DNA of 64,000 nucleotides from Hepsetus odoe (GCA_017165825.1 CM029369.1:3578449-3642448); one strand, 5' to 3'; shown: positions 34,734 through 46,688, counted from the stretch's first letter. Made by a program: numbers and translations. Notes: a model not told the origin generated them from the sequence alone.

Positions 34734-34988
34734 GGAGCAGCGGCGTCCTCATGCTCAGGGTCTAGGCTCCAGGATCGGAAGGTCGTGGGTTTGAATCCCA
34801 GACCAGTAGGTAACTCTGAGATACCCTTGAGCAAGGTACCGTTCCCATCACAGCTCCACGGGTGCTTTAAATAGCTTCCCCCTTGCTGCACGTTGCGAGT
34901 GGGTTAAATACAGAGGGTGCATTTGGTTGTGGTTCTCTGTGTGCTGTGTTCGCGATAACAGTCACTTTCACTTCACTTTCACTTCACC
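34734..34988 (+). mobile_element. V-SINE-like SINE, near full length
   Basis: Diverged head (gagcagcggcgtcctcatg), B box gggtttgaatccc, centre, and a doubled tail cacttcactttcacttcac. Confidence 0.92.
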
Positions 34989-35399
34989 TCTTCCTCTGCG
35001 GCGGGTCCTTCCGTGTTAACGGGCAGAGAGACTATGAAGTCATGGCGGCAGCGCCTGTTTTCCTGTGTACAAAGCCTTCAAAAGAAAAACAGTGGAGTAA
35101 TAATATCCACGTCGCACGTGAGGGCTTGCCAGGCAGTGGGGTGATGTCATCGTCCCGAGGCGCAATGGAGCATAAAGTCACTTTATACTGGACCTGGAAC
35201 GGCTCTCTGCTTTCCTTGTTGGAGTCATGGCCGCCTGACTGGGGGCCCAGTCTGCTCAGCCCTCCTGCTCTGTCTTAAAACCCCATTCAACAATGGCCAC
35301 ACTGGCAGGACTGGTTTTAGTGCTGCCACTTCAAAGGCATCAAAGGAGTCTGTATGGTTGTTTACAGGGCTTTGTTCATAAGCTGGGGTTTTCCTCGGG
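34989..35399. other. Unique sequence, nothing recognised
   Basis: No exon or repeat identified. Confidence 0.4.
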
Positions 35400-35575
35400 G
35401 GTAGGAGGTCCGCAGGCCTATTGGTTGTGGGTTCGAGCCTGGGTCTGTCCCCTGAGACACTATTTGAGACCCTGAGCAAAACCCCAAACCTCAAATAGCT
35501 CCAGGGACGCACGCCCTCTCATTAGACGATGTACGTCGCTGTGGATTGGAGCTTTAGATGAATGTAAATGTAACG
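35400..35575 (+). mobile_element. Third type of SINE fragment
   Basis: B box gtgggttcgagcctgg, then ctgagcaaaaccccaaacct; same family as 10620-10800. Confidence 0.55.
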
Positions 35576-35739
35576 CTGACTGTGGGCTGGTTGGACTGCG
35601 GTGGTGTTTCTGCAGCCGCCGAACGAAGGATACGAATTCTTCCTAATGATGAATGACAGCTAGTATATCAGCAGAACAAGATCAGCTTTTGGAAGTAGTA
35701 GTGTTTAAAAATTACTTTAAAACATTTGATCTGATTATT

Positions 35740-35774
<35 letters not shown>

Positions 35775-35794
35775 TTATTATTATTATTATTATT
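35740..35794. repeat. (ATC)n then (TTA)n microsatellite
   Basis: About 12 ATC units grade into about 7 TTA units, and AT-rich sequence continues to about 36060. Confidence 0.94.
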
Positions 35795-36355
35795 TTAGTA
35801 TTATTTTATTAATAGTAATAATATATTTACTTTTGCTCATACTGTATTTAAAATAATTTTACAATAATTTTTTTTATTATTTCTTAAAACAGTATCTCAA
35901 AATTCAGAATTTTTTTTCTAAAAATCATCTCAAAATAGTATCGCAACATATCTTACAATTTTCTTGTTTTTTTGAAAAGTGCTGCAAATTTTATCTTTCA
36001 GAATATTTAAATATATATATATATTTTTTTATTATCCTTGTGAAGTATTATCTGAACTCTTTAGAATGATTCGCTGACATTTATGTCAATATTTAGAGTT
36101 TTTGAGACAAAATATTCAGTCATTTTTTTCAGCATAGTGAGTCGAAATGCCAGGCGTTTGGTTGAAATGCTCATAAATCATTTAATTCCCACCTTCCACA
36201 TTGTCCTCCATGTGCACTGTGTGGAGGAAGAGGAGGATGGTGTGATGATGAAGATGAATTTGAAAAACACACCTGAGACCACAGAGGTACACCATGTGTT
36301 CGTGTTCATGCAGATGCTCCGGGTGGATTATGGTACATTGGTTTAGCTGATCCTC

Positions 36356-36429
<74 letters not shown>
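36356..36429. repeat. (AC)n microsatellite
   Basis: About 36 units. Confidence 0.95.
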
Positions 36430-36433
<4 letters not shown>

Positions 36434-36550
36434 CTATCTGGAATTCAGCCTCCAAAACTGGGATTATACCAGTAAAAACACAGCGGCAAAGAAGTCTAAC
36501 ACACACATTAATACTTTCCCTTAATTATTAAGGGAGATTGTGGAAACCAA

Positions 36551-36551
<1 letters not shown>

Positions 36552-36585
<34 letters not shown>
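36552..36585. repeat. (AC)n microsatellite
   Basis: About 17 units. Confidence 0.95.
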
Positions 36586-36587
<2 letters not shown>

Positions 36588-36639
36588 CCTAACCCAAACC
36601 TCCAGCTATCCTTCATCCAACTTGTTGCAATTTAAGGCC

Positions 36640-37375
36640 ACAAAAGGTTAATTATGGGGATTGGGACTGTCGGTCGGATTGTGAATGGGATTGTGTTTGG
36701 GACAAACTAGTTAAACAACTGGGATTGGGACAGTGGATTGGATTGTTAATGGGATTGGCTGGGATTAGTTTTTTACACTGTAATTACAACAGTCTGAGGG
36801 ATTGGGACAGTTGGTAGGATAGAGATTGTAACTGAGTTTGCGATTAGTTTTAAACTGTATGTAGATTAGAACAGTAACTAAAACTGGGCCTTACTCATTT
36901 TCTGAGCTGCTTGTCCTGATTAGGGCCGTGGGCAGCACTGGAGCATATCCCTGTTTTCACAGGGCAAAAGGCAGGGGAACACCCTGGACAGGACACCAGT
37001 CCATCGCAGGGATGAAACACAGACCTAGGGGACGATTTATCCAGAGCCTAACCAGAGCTCCCAGAGGAAACACACAGAAACGGGGAGAACACAGACCGTC
37101 CCGCCTGGGAATCAAACCCGGGTCCTTCTCGCTGTGAGGCAACAGCGCCACCCACTGCACCACCGGGCCGAAAACCGGGCCAGGTTCTGGAGACAGCACT
37201 GCAACGGAAATGGGATTTGGCTGGCATGGAGAATAGTTTGAGACTGATTTCTTTCTTGCTTGAGTTGGGATTAGAATTGGGATTTGGTCTGAGACTGAGG
37301 TTGGGCCTGGGATTAGAAGTGGGAGGTGGATGGAGACTGGGATTGGAGCTGGGACTGGAAGATGACAGAGAAACT
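36640..37375. repeat. Degenerate gggattggga repeat interrupted by a SINE
   Basis: Units such as gggattgggacagt recur at 36655-36860 and again at 37205-37360. The type B repeat at 36893-37172 sits between the two parts. Confidence 0.7.
36893..37172 (-). mobile_element. Type B tRNA-headed repeat, near full length
   Basis: On the minus strand it reads a head (ggtgcagtgggtggcgctgt), B box (gggtttgattccc), gtctgtgttctccccgtttc, and a tail tgatggactgg-type to aagcagctcagaaaatgagt. Confidence 0.88.
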
Positions 37376-37969
37376 GATACTTAATCTTTCTTTTCTATCC
37401 AAAAATTTCACATTACTGCTGGCGTGGTGAAGAAAAATTGGGTTTCTGGAATTTTTCTGTTGATTTGAATTTGTTTCCAGATTGAATTTTTCAGCTTTCA
37501 TGGTTTCGCGTCATCGTTGAACTCGTGAACGGAACACGTCTCATTTATTAGTGCTCTGGACTCCCTTCAGCAGAACGATGATGCCGAAATCTTTATGTAT
37601 TTACCGTGGAAGACTCAGTTCATCTTTTCTTATATTTTGTCTGGAGCCAATCTCTGTTTTTCTTCCCTTTTCTTCTTCTTTTTTTTTTTTTTGTCAGTGG
37701 GACTGCGACCTTTCACACGTTCTGTAGATAACGATTCCCTCTGCTTGGATGAAAGTTCCTGCAGGAAATCTCTCTTCTCCCCGCAAAACCTTAATTAAAT
37801 AGCCTAAAGTCTGCATAATTCAGGACGATAAGGCTCTATTGATGTTTTCCTTCCTTTTTCACTTTCTTCTTTGTCAAGCGTGAAAGCACATGATGGAGCA
37901 TATGTGATGAGATGAGGTTTACCTTTGTGGCGGAAAGAGCAGTCTCCTGTAGAGGGCTGTTTATGAAGG
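37376..37969. other. Unique sequence, nothing recognised
   Basis: Contains a short poly-T run at about 37678-37692. No exon. Confidence 0.4.
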
Positions 37970-38190
37970 GAAGTGAAAGTGACTATTTGTCATTGTGAAA
38001 CAGCAAACGGAGAACCATATGCTTCCTCTGGTTTTCAGCCACACACACGTCAATGGGTGGTCATGGCCCATGCCTGGGGAGCAGTGATGATGAAGGTTCC
38101 TTGCTCAAGGGTTCCTCGGGGCAACCTACTGGTCTGGGATTCAAACCACGACCCTCTGACCCTGGGGCCCTGAACACTGGGCCACCGCTA
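37970..38190 (-). mobile_element. V-SINE-like SINE, near full length
   Basis: On the minus strand: head with ggtggcccagtgttcaggg, B box gtttgaatccc and the standard tail. Diverged in the centre. Confidence 0.9.
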
Positions 38191-39455
38191 CCTTAAAGGC
38201 CAAGGTACTGTAGAGCCCAGTAAGATACAGAGGTGGTGGAGATGTTCCGAGTCCTCCCAGCACTGCAGGCAACCTTTCTCGCTTCATACTGAGCACAAAT
38301 GTCATGCCTCCCAGCCCAGCCATGTGGACACACTCCCTCTAAGAATTGATAAGCACCAGCTCCACTCAACCTGCCACTTTGTTTTATTAAAAGCTCCAGA
38401 CCCAGAAGTGGAGAGAGAGAGAGAGAGATAGAGAGAGAGAGACTGAGTGACAGAGAGGTAGATAGATTGTGTTTGAAGTGCCAGCTACTGGTCTTCACAT
38501 TTCTAGGCCTAGCAATTGGGCTGGCTGATGAAACAGCCTTGAAAAAGCACATCAAGGCCAGGTTCAATTGCGCACCTCAGTCCCAGCTCTCACTCCTCAC
38601 ACTCCCTGGCCACTATTAGAAACCGTGTAGCTCGCCCTCGCTGGTGTGCTGTCAGTGTTTGCCCCGTCCCTTTATTATTGGCCACTTCATGTGAGACTGA
38701 CATGAACCACCCCAGAACTGCTGCTCTGCCTTTCTAATCACTTCCAGCGAAGTGGTCAGTGAGGTAGGTATGGGGGTTGTTTTTAATAAAGTGGTCAGCC
38801 AGTCATTCCAGTGTGAATCGGAGGATTTTCAGTTTGGAAATAAACACTTCACGCTGCTCTCTCAGGATTGAAAAGAACATATTTTTCATATCCTTGTACT
38901 GGATTATCCAAGAAGAGCACCGTGTAGATTGCAGAACATGGCGTAGCACCTCAGCGGAGATGGAGAATGTGACATTGATTGTTGGAAGTGGCAGCCTTGC
39001 ACTTTTATACCATCAACTACAATTTATGGCGAGGTAATTGAAATGGGACGGTGCTGGTGTGGACAATTTCTCCATTTCTCTGACCGTGCTGTGAACCCAA
39101 CAAACTTTCCAACCTCATGTTTCCTTGGTAAGCCCAGACCCATAACCTATGTATGTTTGATGCCCTCACTCCTGAAGTCTATGTTCAAACTTCGAAAAGT
39201 GAAATTTGCTTTCCTTTTCCCCTCATTTCGTAGTGATATATAATAGCTATTGGTGAGCTATCCAGCGTTCTTCTAGGACACATAGCAGTGGCCCATCTGG
39301 GACACGTTAATGTTTCAAAAACATTTAGAAATTTGATTATTATCGAATTTAATGATGAAATCTGACAAAACCTAAATAGTGTGTGTTTCTGTTCAAGGTC
39401 ACGAAAACTAAAATGCATAAGTACGTACATATACAACATACAATTACATTCACGC
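38191..39455. other. Unique sequence with a short GA repeat
   Basis: (GA)n at 38409-38443. No exon recognised. Confidence 0.4.
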
Positions 39456-39659
39456 AGGGCAGTTTTTTAGTGGTAATCAGAAAGTACTGGGTTCGAATCT
39501 CTGTGCAGTAGGTTGCCCTGAGGTACCGTGAGCAAGGTACTGTGCCCAACACTGCTCCCTGGGCGCTGGCCCTGCATGTGGGTTAAATACAGAGAAGCAT
39601 TTGGTTGCGCGTCACTGTGTACCGTGTTCGCAATTACCAATAGTCACTTTCACTTTCAC
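39456..39659 (+). mobile_element. V-SINE-like SINE, head damaged
   Basis: Gggcag start, deletion in the A-box region, B box gggttcgaatc, shortened centre, full tail. Confidence 0.88.
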
Positions 39660-40134
39660 ATATTGGATCTCCACAAAAAGGGTTACGTAATAAGCCTTGA
39701 GGACTTCATTATAAGAAGTCGCGGTGATGGGTGTTTCAAGCCAGCCCATTATAACCAGTGAGCTTTCTCCACATCTTGTCAGAATGTGGGCCTTTTCACA
39801 CGCAGGCTTTTTCCAGATTTATTTGGGACTTTTAGTTGGATGTAAAACCTTTTTTTCAAGCCTGGCAAACTGGCAAGAGGTTCAGAGAAGTGATCCCTGG
39901 TTCGCTCTGCTCACAGCGCTGCGCATCCGGCGTGATTGCCTCATTTTGTGGCTCATTTTTGAAGTTTCGTGATGGCAGGAATGGAGATGGACGGCGCTGA
40001 AACTCAACAATTTTTTTTTTTGTGACAAAAAACATTTTGTCCCTGGGGATGCTTTCCTCATGTGGGTGGGGACAGTGTCCTCAGAGGTGTATCTTCTGTA
40101 TTTTATTATTTATATTTTATATGTTATTAAATGT
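39660..40134. other. Unique sequence, nothing recognised
   Basis: No exon or repeat identified. Confidence 0.4.
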
Positions 40135-40265
40135 ATCCCAGCGATGGGCTGGCGACCTGTCCAGGGTGTGTCCCCTGTCCTTCGGCCTGTGTGAGCTGGG
40201 ATGGACTCCAGCACTCCCCCGCGACCCCGTTTGGGACAAGCGGCAGAAAATGACTGACTGACTGA
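40135..40265 (+). mobile_element. Type B repeat, 3' part
   Basis: Ggcgacctgtccagggtgtg, tgggatggactccagcac and a tgactgactgactg end. Confidence 0.85.
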
Positions 40266-40390
40266 ATGTTATTAAATGTACTAAGTTGGGTTTCTTTTTG
40301 ACAGCTGTAACAATTTTAAAGACAGAAGAGAACAGGAGACAAAGAGTTTAAGCTCAAATAAACAAACATTACTCACTGCTGGTGTTGAAA

Positions 40391-40606
40391 AAACACAGTG
40401 AACCACAACGAAATTGGACCTCTGCATTTAACCCATGCACTCAAACACCGTGCAGCAGTTGGCAGCTATTGAAAGTGCCCGGGGAGCAGTGACGGGGACG
40501 GTACCTTGCTCAAGGGTACCTCAGAGCAATCTACTGGTGAGGGGAATCGAACCCACAATCTTCCAATGCGAGGGCAACTCCCTAACCACTAGACCACCGC
40601 TGCCCC
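40391..40606 (-). mobile_element. V-SINE-like SINE, tail missing
   Basis: On the minus strand the head is very clean (ggggcagcggtggtctagtg), followed by the complete centre, but it ends before the cactttcacttt tail. Confidence 0.93.
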
Positions 40607-40655
40607 AGTTGGAAATCAGCTACAAATTTTCTCGTTTTCAATAAGATCAATGAAA

Positions 40656-40898
40656 TGCAAATGTTGGCTCTCAGCAAGAAGGTCCTGGTTTCGATTCCCA
40701 GATGGGCCGATCTGGGTCCTTTCGGTTTGGAGTGGACATGTCCTCTCTGTGTCTGTGTGGGTTTCCTCCGGGTGCTCCCAGCAATGGACTGGTGACCTGT
40801 CCTGGGTGCTTCCTTGCCTTTTGGCTGTGAGAACTGGGAGAGACTTCAGCACTGCATGCGACCCTAATCAGGACGAGCAGCTCAGAAAATGAGTGAGG
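40656..40898 (+). mobile_element. Type B repeat, near full length
   Basis: From agcaagaaggtcctggtttc through gtgggtttcctccgggtgct to gctcagaaaatgagtga. Confidence 0.88.
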
Positions 40899-40939
40899 TG
40901 AGAGATATACTGGCCAGCTTCTCATTTCTTCAAAAACCA

Positions 40940-41715
40940 AGTTGGAAGAAAGATCTTATGGCCATGGAAGAGAGTTTCATTGTTTCAGGAGGGTCACATT
41001 ATTGACCTGCTGAGGAGGTGCAGAAACATCTAAAAGTGGGATGGAACAGTTTAATGTATTGTTGTCTGGAAGGATACCATCAAGGAAGGAAAAAAAATCT
41101 TGAATGATGTGATCAGAGGGCATGTTTGGTGAAATCAGATGATTAAAAAGCAACAGCAGACTTCCCAGCTGTTGCAAGGAGACTCGAATAATTGGGACTA
41201 AACAGCAATATAGCCTTAAGAAAGCCAATCATCTGCCAGGCTTCTTTATCCTCAAGGAACCTTCTTTTAAAGGGTGGATTCTGGAGCGATGACACGATGT
41301 CATGTGGTCTAAAGAATCTAAAATGACCTGTTTCTGAGTGATAGAGCATCAGGATAAGAAGAAAGTCCGATGAATCTGCCCCCATCATGTCCAGTGTCTC
41401 TCATACAGGCCTGTGAGGGCAGGGTGATGATCTGGGGTTGCTTCAGTTGGTCAGGTCTTGGATCAGCACATAATGTGGCCAAAAAAATGAGGTCAGCTGA
41501 GGTTGATGAGATTTTTCCATCAATGGATTTTTTTCTTCCTCGATGGCACGGACATATTTCAAGATGTCAGTGAAAGGATTCATGGGGAATTGTGAACGAG
41601 CAGTTCAGGGATCATAAGACACATATATCTGCCCCACTAAGAATCTTTGGGATGTGCTGGTGAAGACTTCACGCAACGGTCCGACTCTCCATCATCAGTA
41701 CAAGATCTTTGTCAA
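40940..41715 (+). pseudogene. Tc1-type transposase pseudogene
   Basis: The translation shows Tc1 transposase pieces in changing frames with many stops: QTSQLLQG near 41155, then at 41403-41570 a readable stretch with GRVMIWGCFSWSGLGSAHN and a following PSMDFFLPRWHG. The GxVMxWGCFSxxGxG motif is a hallmark of Tc1 transposases around the second catalytic Asp. Type B repeats border it on both sides in the same orientation. Clear terminal inverted repeats are not seen. It is long dead. Confidence 0.82.
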
Positions 41716-41749
41716 AAAGAATAAACAGAAATATAAATTCTCACTGTAA

Positions 41750-42028
41750 AAAAACCTCACTGCAAGAAGGTCCTGGGTTCGATTCCCAGAGGGGGACAGT
41801 CCGGGTCCCTTCTGTATGGAGTGGACATGTTGTTCTGGATGGGTTTCCTCCAGGAGCCCTCCTCCCACCATCACAAGACCTTCACATTAGGTGGTTTGGA
41901 GGCTAAATTGACCCCTAGGTGTGTGTCTGTCCGGGATGTCCCCGCCTTTCACCCTGTGAGAGCTGGGATGGGCTCCAGCACCCCCCGTGATCCTAATCAG
42001 GACAAGCGGCTATGAAAATGAGTGATAG
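41750..42028 (+). mobile_element. Type B repeat, near full length
   Basis: B box gggttcgattcccag, gatgggtttcctccaggag, and the end acaagcggctatgaaaatga. Confidence 0.88.
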
Positions 42029-42835
42029 AGGGAGTGATATCGCAAAAGCTTGAAACAATACCATAGTGATCATTTACCGTAACCAAGCAAAAAAAATAAA
42101 AAAGACTTTTTCGGCCAGGCAGCGTATATTTTATTCTTAAACGAAAGGGACGGCACTGAGAGTTAACCACTCCCCAATTACTCCCCTGTTCATTATGTGT
42201 AATTTGCTCGTGCGAGGGTGATTTTGTCATATTGTTTCAGACACAGTGTGGAGAGACGGGCTGGGGCCGAGTGGGTCCCCGAGCCTTTCGGCTGCCGCGG
42301 TTTCTGGAGTGGTTCGGGGTGTGTTCTGTGCCTGCCGGTGGCTGATTGGAGAGTGTTTGCTTTGATGATGCTTTTTTCCTGTTAAGAGGTTAATTGCTAT
42401 GACAACAGCGGCGCATGCTTGATAAATAGTCGTTGCAGGCTTTTAAGTCCCCGGCTGTGCCTTTTTAACTCCCCAATGAAAACAAGCTTTGTGCTTTTTT
42501 ATCGCCTGAATGATTACAAGTGCGACTCACGCACATAAAAAGTAGACTTCAGGAAAAAAAAAACAAGGGTGAAAAGGATGTAAATTGTCAGCCAGCGCTC
42601 TCTTCAATCAAGAGACATGCACCCGGAACCGAACCCTGGGAGAAACACACAACCTTAAAAATAATAATAATAGTAATAAAACAACTTCAAATCTCTGCTT
42701 TCAGTGAAAGTGCTCTCGTACCGTCACTGCTGTTTCCCAGGTAACAGCTATTACCTTAATCAGCTCCGCTTTCTGAATATTGATGAGGGTTTTTCTGCCA
42801 GGCTGTATAAGTGATGTTTCCTGTTTTGGGCCACC
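42029..42835. other. Unique sequence; possible conserved element
   Basis: Bases 42230-42520 are unique and conserved-looking; attgctatgacaac at 42393-42406 resembles an RFX X-box with one mismatch. No exon. Confidence 0.35.
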
Positions 42836-43028
42836 CTTACCAGTAAGTTGCCCTGCAAGGTACCGTCCCCGTCACTGCTCCCCGGGCGCTTTCATAGCTG
42901 CCCCCTGCTGCACGGTGTGTGTTTGTGTGCATGGGTTAAATGCAGAGGTCCGATTTCGTTATGGTTCACCGTGTGCTGTGCTGCGTGTTCTCACAATGAC
43001 GGGACTAGTCACTTTCACTTTCACTTTC
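42836..43028 (+). mobile_element. V-SINE-like SINE, head missing
   Basis: Centre with ctgccccctgctgc (42898-42911) and full tail. It lies tail to tail with the next copy. Confidence 0.92.
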
Positions 43029-43192
43029 GAAACTGTGAACCACAACCAAAACAATGTATTTAACCCAGCAGCAGGGGGCAGCCGTATCCAGCACCCGGGT
43101 AGCAGTGATGGGGACGGTACCTTGCTCAGGGGGAGCTCACGCCACACCGCTGGTCTGGGATCCAAACCCACGACCTTCTGGGTTTCGGTTTA
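43029..43192 (-). mobile_element. V-SINE-like SINE, partial
   Basis: Reads outwards from the junction at 43029; carries an intact gcagcagggggcag word near 43067-43080 and a B-box-like gtttggatccc. Confidence 0.88.
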
Positions 43193-44279
43193 GATTCCAG
43201 TTTTTTGTTCGGAAATACAAAGGAAACAAAGGAGACTAGCTTTCATCTGCGAATTTTCAGACTCTTAGCGGATCAGAGCTCACGTTTTTAACATCACAAG
43301 GAATCGTGTTTGAATGATAGAAATTCATTTTTATATCTGACACCATACATAAATGTGTGTGTGGAGAATCTTTAAATTTGAAAGGTTATTCACGTTCTTT
43401 TGCAAGCATTCTTCTTCATTTACGTATCAATTTTATATTATTTTATTATATATTTTTCATTTATTCTTCTGACACCACATCAAAATGAAAGAAATCTATA
43501 TATGTGTGTTTTCTGAGGTTCATTAAACTTTAAAAGACGTGCTTTTACCAAATTTATTCAGACAGCCATCCTCTGAAAAGCCTTTTTGTGGTTTTTCTCT
43601 ATAAATCTTTTTGCTTTTAGCTTTTTTCGAAGGCGCTAAAAGTTTACGGTTTTCTACAGAACCTCTCTGTTTGCTACAAATGACTTTTAAGGACGTTACA
43701 GGCAGCGGCTTCACAGAACGGATAAGTGATCGGCCGGTTGATAAGTGATTGTTGAATGAAAGTCCGAAGCGGAGAGTTTAAGCTTTTGCTTTATAAGTCG
43801 TGGCACGTTGGGTGTCTTCAGGCTGGAGCCGTGAGGTCAGCTTAACCAACGTGTCTGGAAAATGTGACCCTGCCGGCAGGAGGGACGTTGAAATGTTCCC
43901 TGCTCTTCTCTGTTAATTACTCAGTTTCTCCTCGGACGTTTAAACGATGTGATGAAAAATGTAGATTTGAATGAGTTTGAGGGCACGGCACGGCTCTGAA
44001 CGTGTCCCAGGAGAAACGCTTGGCCTCCATGTTGAGTTTTCCGATCTATCCAAAATGCATACGATGACCGGAGGAGAAGAAATAATCAGTGTTCATTTCT
44101 ATTTATTCATTTATTGTGAAAGGTTTTGTAATGCAAAGGAAAGTTTTTCTGATACTTACATAAAATTTGAAATGCAAAAATGGAGATACATGGTTTAGCC
44201 TCAACTGCAAAAAATGGTGAAAAACCATTAAGAAAAGTCATAAACTCACAAGGATCATTTCCATAAGAATATGAGAAGA
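43193..44279. other. Unique sequence, nothing recognised
   Basis: AT-rich. The phrase ttctgacacca recurs near 43340 and 43470, hinting at a weak internal duplication. No exon. Confidence 0.4.
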
Positions 44280-45020
44280 ACGACTGAGAGGAACCTAGAC
44301 TGAGGCGGAGAACCTCCCAGAATGCGAAGAATACGAAGGAGAACCGCTGAGAGGAACCAGTGGAGGATGGAGAATCTTCTCAAGAGATGGCCAAGAAAGA
44401 AGGTCTCAGAAGGAGAACCTCACAAAGAATATGAAAAAGAATCACTGAGATGAACCAATATAAGCAAGAACCATTTAGAGGTACAAAGTCTCAGATGCAG
44501 AACCTCTCTCAGACAGAGAAAGTCAACGAGAACCTCCCTAAGAAAATAAGGTAGAACGCCTTGGAGGTATCAAGACTCAGATGGACAACCTCCCTAAGAT
44601 CATGGATAAAGATGTACCAAGAATCAGATGGAGAACCTCCCATGGATAGAGAAACTCAGAATGCGAGGAACCAAAGAAAAAGAGAACCGCCCTAAGTAAA
44701 TAAGGAATACAATTGAGAGGTACCAAGACTCCGATGGAAACTCAACGAGAACCTCCCGAAGAAAATAAGGTAGAACGCCTTGGAGGTATCAAGACTCAGA
44801 TGGACAGCCTCCCTAAGATCATGGATAAAGATGTACCAAGAATCAGATGGAGAACCTCCCTCAGATGGAGAAACTCAGAATGCAAGGCAGAACCACTGAA
44901 AGGAACCAAGGAATACAAGAACCTCTTTAAGAAAATGAGGAAGAACCCCTGAGAGGTACCAAAACTCAGATGGAAAACCCCAACCTCCAAAATATCATGA
45001 ATAAAGAACCACTGAGAGGA
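44280..45020 (-). repeat. ~60-bp minisatellite, array 2 (reverse)
   Basis: Units of the form gagaggtaccaagactcaga, tggagaacctccctaag and atgaggaagaacc are the reverse complement of the array at 29560. One block of over 100 bases (about 44535-44660) is repeated almost exactly at about 44755-44880, showing recent internal duplication. Confidence 0.88.
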
Positions 45021-45099
45021 ACCATAACGAACAAGGAAAGTTCTAAAATTAAGTAAATAAAGGTTAAACCAGCAGAAGGTCACTAGCTTGATGGTGGTT

Positions 45100-45392
45100 C
45101 ACTAGGTGGCACCGTTGCCTCACAGCAAGAAGGTCCTGGGTTTGATTCCCAGACGGGACCGTCCGGGTGGACGCGTTGTGTCCGTGTTTCCTCCAGGAGC
45201 TCCATTTCTCCTCCCACCATCCAAAGACATCAGGAGGACTGGAGATGCTGGATTGCTCGTGTGTGTCAGCGTAACTGTCCTGTGATGGACTGGTGGCCTG
45301 TCCAGGGTGTGTCCCTGCCTTTCGCCCTGGGATGGACTCCAGCTCTGCCTGCGAGCCTAATGAGGACAAGCGGCTCAGAAAATGAGTGAGAG
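45100..45392 (+). mobile_element. Type B repeat, full length
   Basis: Head aggtggcaccgttgcctcac, B box gggtttgattccc, and an end caagcggctcagaaaatgag. Confidence 0.9.
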
Positions 45393-45659
45393 TGGGGAGT
45401 GCTTCTTTATTGCTGAAGATGCCAAGGGCGGCAGACCGGATGTATTTGACGCGCTGCACGCAGACGCACTAAAGTCGTACGTATATTTTCTCGGTATGGC
45501 TTCAAACGAAGCGCTGCCAAAATCCAGACCGGTTTATTAGAAGTGTGTGTTGAGTGTGCACCCTTGTAGGGAAGGAAAAGAAAACAAGTCATTCTGGGAA
45601 ATGTATGAAAGTGGCCCCATATGTGGAATAATAATCAGCACTCTGCCTTTCAGTAATGA

Positions 45660-45664
<5 letters not shown>

Positions 45665-45717
<53 letters not shown>
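45665..45717. repeat. (GT)n microsatellite
   Basis: About 26 units. Confidence 0.95.
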
Positions 45718-45718
<1 letters not shown>

Positions 45719-45772
45719 AGATACCTGCAAAAGCAAGACTGCACAGAGTGAACATGTAATTACTGAAGCAAT

Positions 45773-45831
45773 GCACACACACACTCTCTCTCTCTCTCTC
45801 TCTCACTCACTCACACACACACACACACTCA

Positions 45832-45870
<39 letters not shown>
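45773..45870. repeat. Compound CA/CT/CA microsatellite
   Basis: CA, then CT, then CA units with cactcact interruptions, complementary to the GT run 55 bp upstream. Confidence 0.94.
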
Positions 45871-45873
<3 letters not shown>

Positions 45874-46039
45874 TTTCTGACATTAGTTGTTAATGATTGG
45901 CCATGACCTGTCTCTGATCAGGGATTCTGCTCAGCAACAGGGCCAAGACACGGTGTGTAATGGTCTTCGAGTGACGTCCCCGGCAATTTAGTCCCACATC
46001 TGAATTAGAGCATGAAGGAGAGGAGATTCTCACACACCC

Positions 46040-46325
46040 CGGAAACCTGATGTACAGAACGAACATCTGGAGACAGAATAAACAACCTCAATATTTGGAC
46101 ATAAATGTGAGAATACAGAACAAAACACTAGAGCACAGAACAGAAACAAGCTGGTTATATGACAAAATCTACGTTCACAGACCAAAACCTGACTTTGCAA
46201 CATGGAAACAAACGTTTGTGGCATGAAAAGCTGATTATGTAGAATGAAAGGCAAAATATATAAAAGAAAATAAATAAATATATACACAAAATCTCAGAGT
46301 ACAGAGCGAAAACCTGAGATTTTTC
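46040..46325. repeat. Degenerate ~28-bp minisatellite
   Basis: Words like gtacagaacgaa, acctga, agaatacagaacaaaac and agagtacagagcgaaaacct recur about ten times. Confidence 0.65.
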
Positions 46326-46381
46326 AACGAAATGATTCGATAGAAGTTTACTCCTTTTATCTGGGTTACTTTGGTATGTTC

Positions 46382-46437
46382 CTGTCTTTCTATCTGTCTA
46401 TCTATCTATCGATCTATATCTATCCATCCATCCATAT
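46382..46437. repeat. (CTAT)n / CCAT tetranucleotide repeat
   Basis: Imperfect ctat units then catccatccat. Confidence 0.9.
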
Positions 46438-46455
46438 GAAAGAAAAAGAAAAGAA

Positions 46456-46614
46456 CGTGAAAGTGACTATTCTTGTCATTGCGAGGTCACAGCACACTGC
46501 TCTGCATTTAAACCATGCACTCAAACACCGTGCAGCAGGGGGCAGCTATGAATGCGCCCGGGGAGCAGTGACGGGGACGGTACCTTGCTCAAGGGTACCT
46601 CAGGGCAACCTACT
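46456..46614 (-). mobile_element. V-SINE-like SINE, head missing
   Basis: Tail, centre with gcagcagggggcag (46532-46545) and caagggtacctcagggcaac; stops before the B box. Confidence 0.92.
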
Positions 46615-46646
46615 GAATTCATATATGTGAATTCTGATGCCAGCAG

Positions 46647-46649
<3 letters not shown>

Positions 46650-46687
<38 letters not shown>

Positions 46688-46688
46688 G
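46650..46688. repeat. (GACA)n microsatellite
   Basis: About ten units. Confidence 0.95.
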
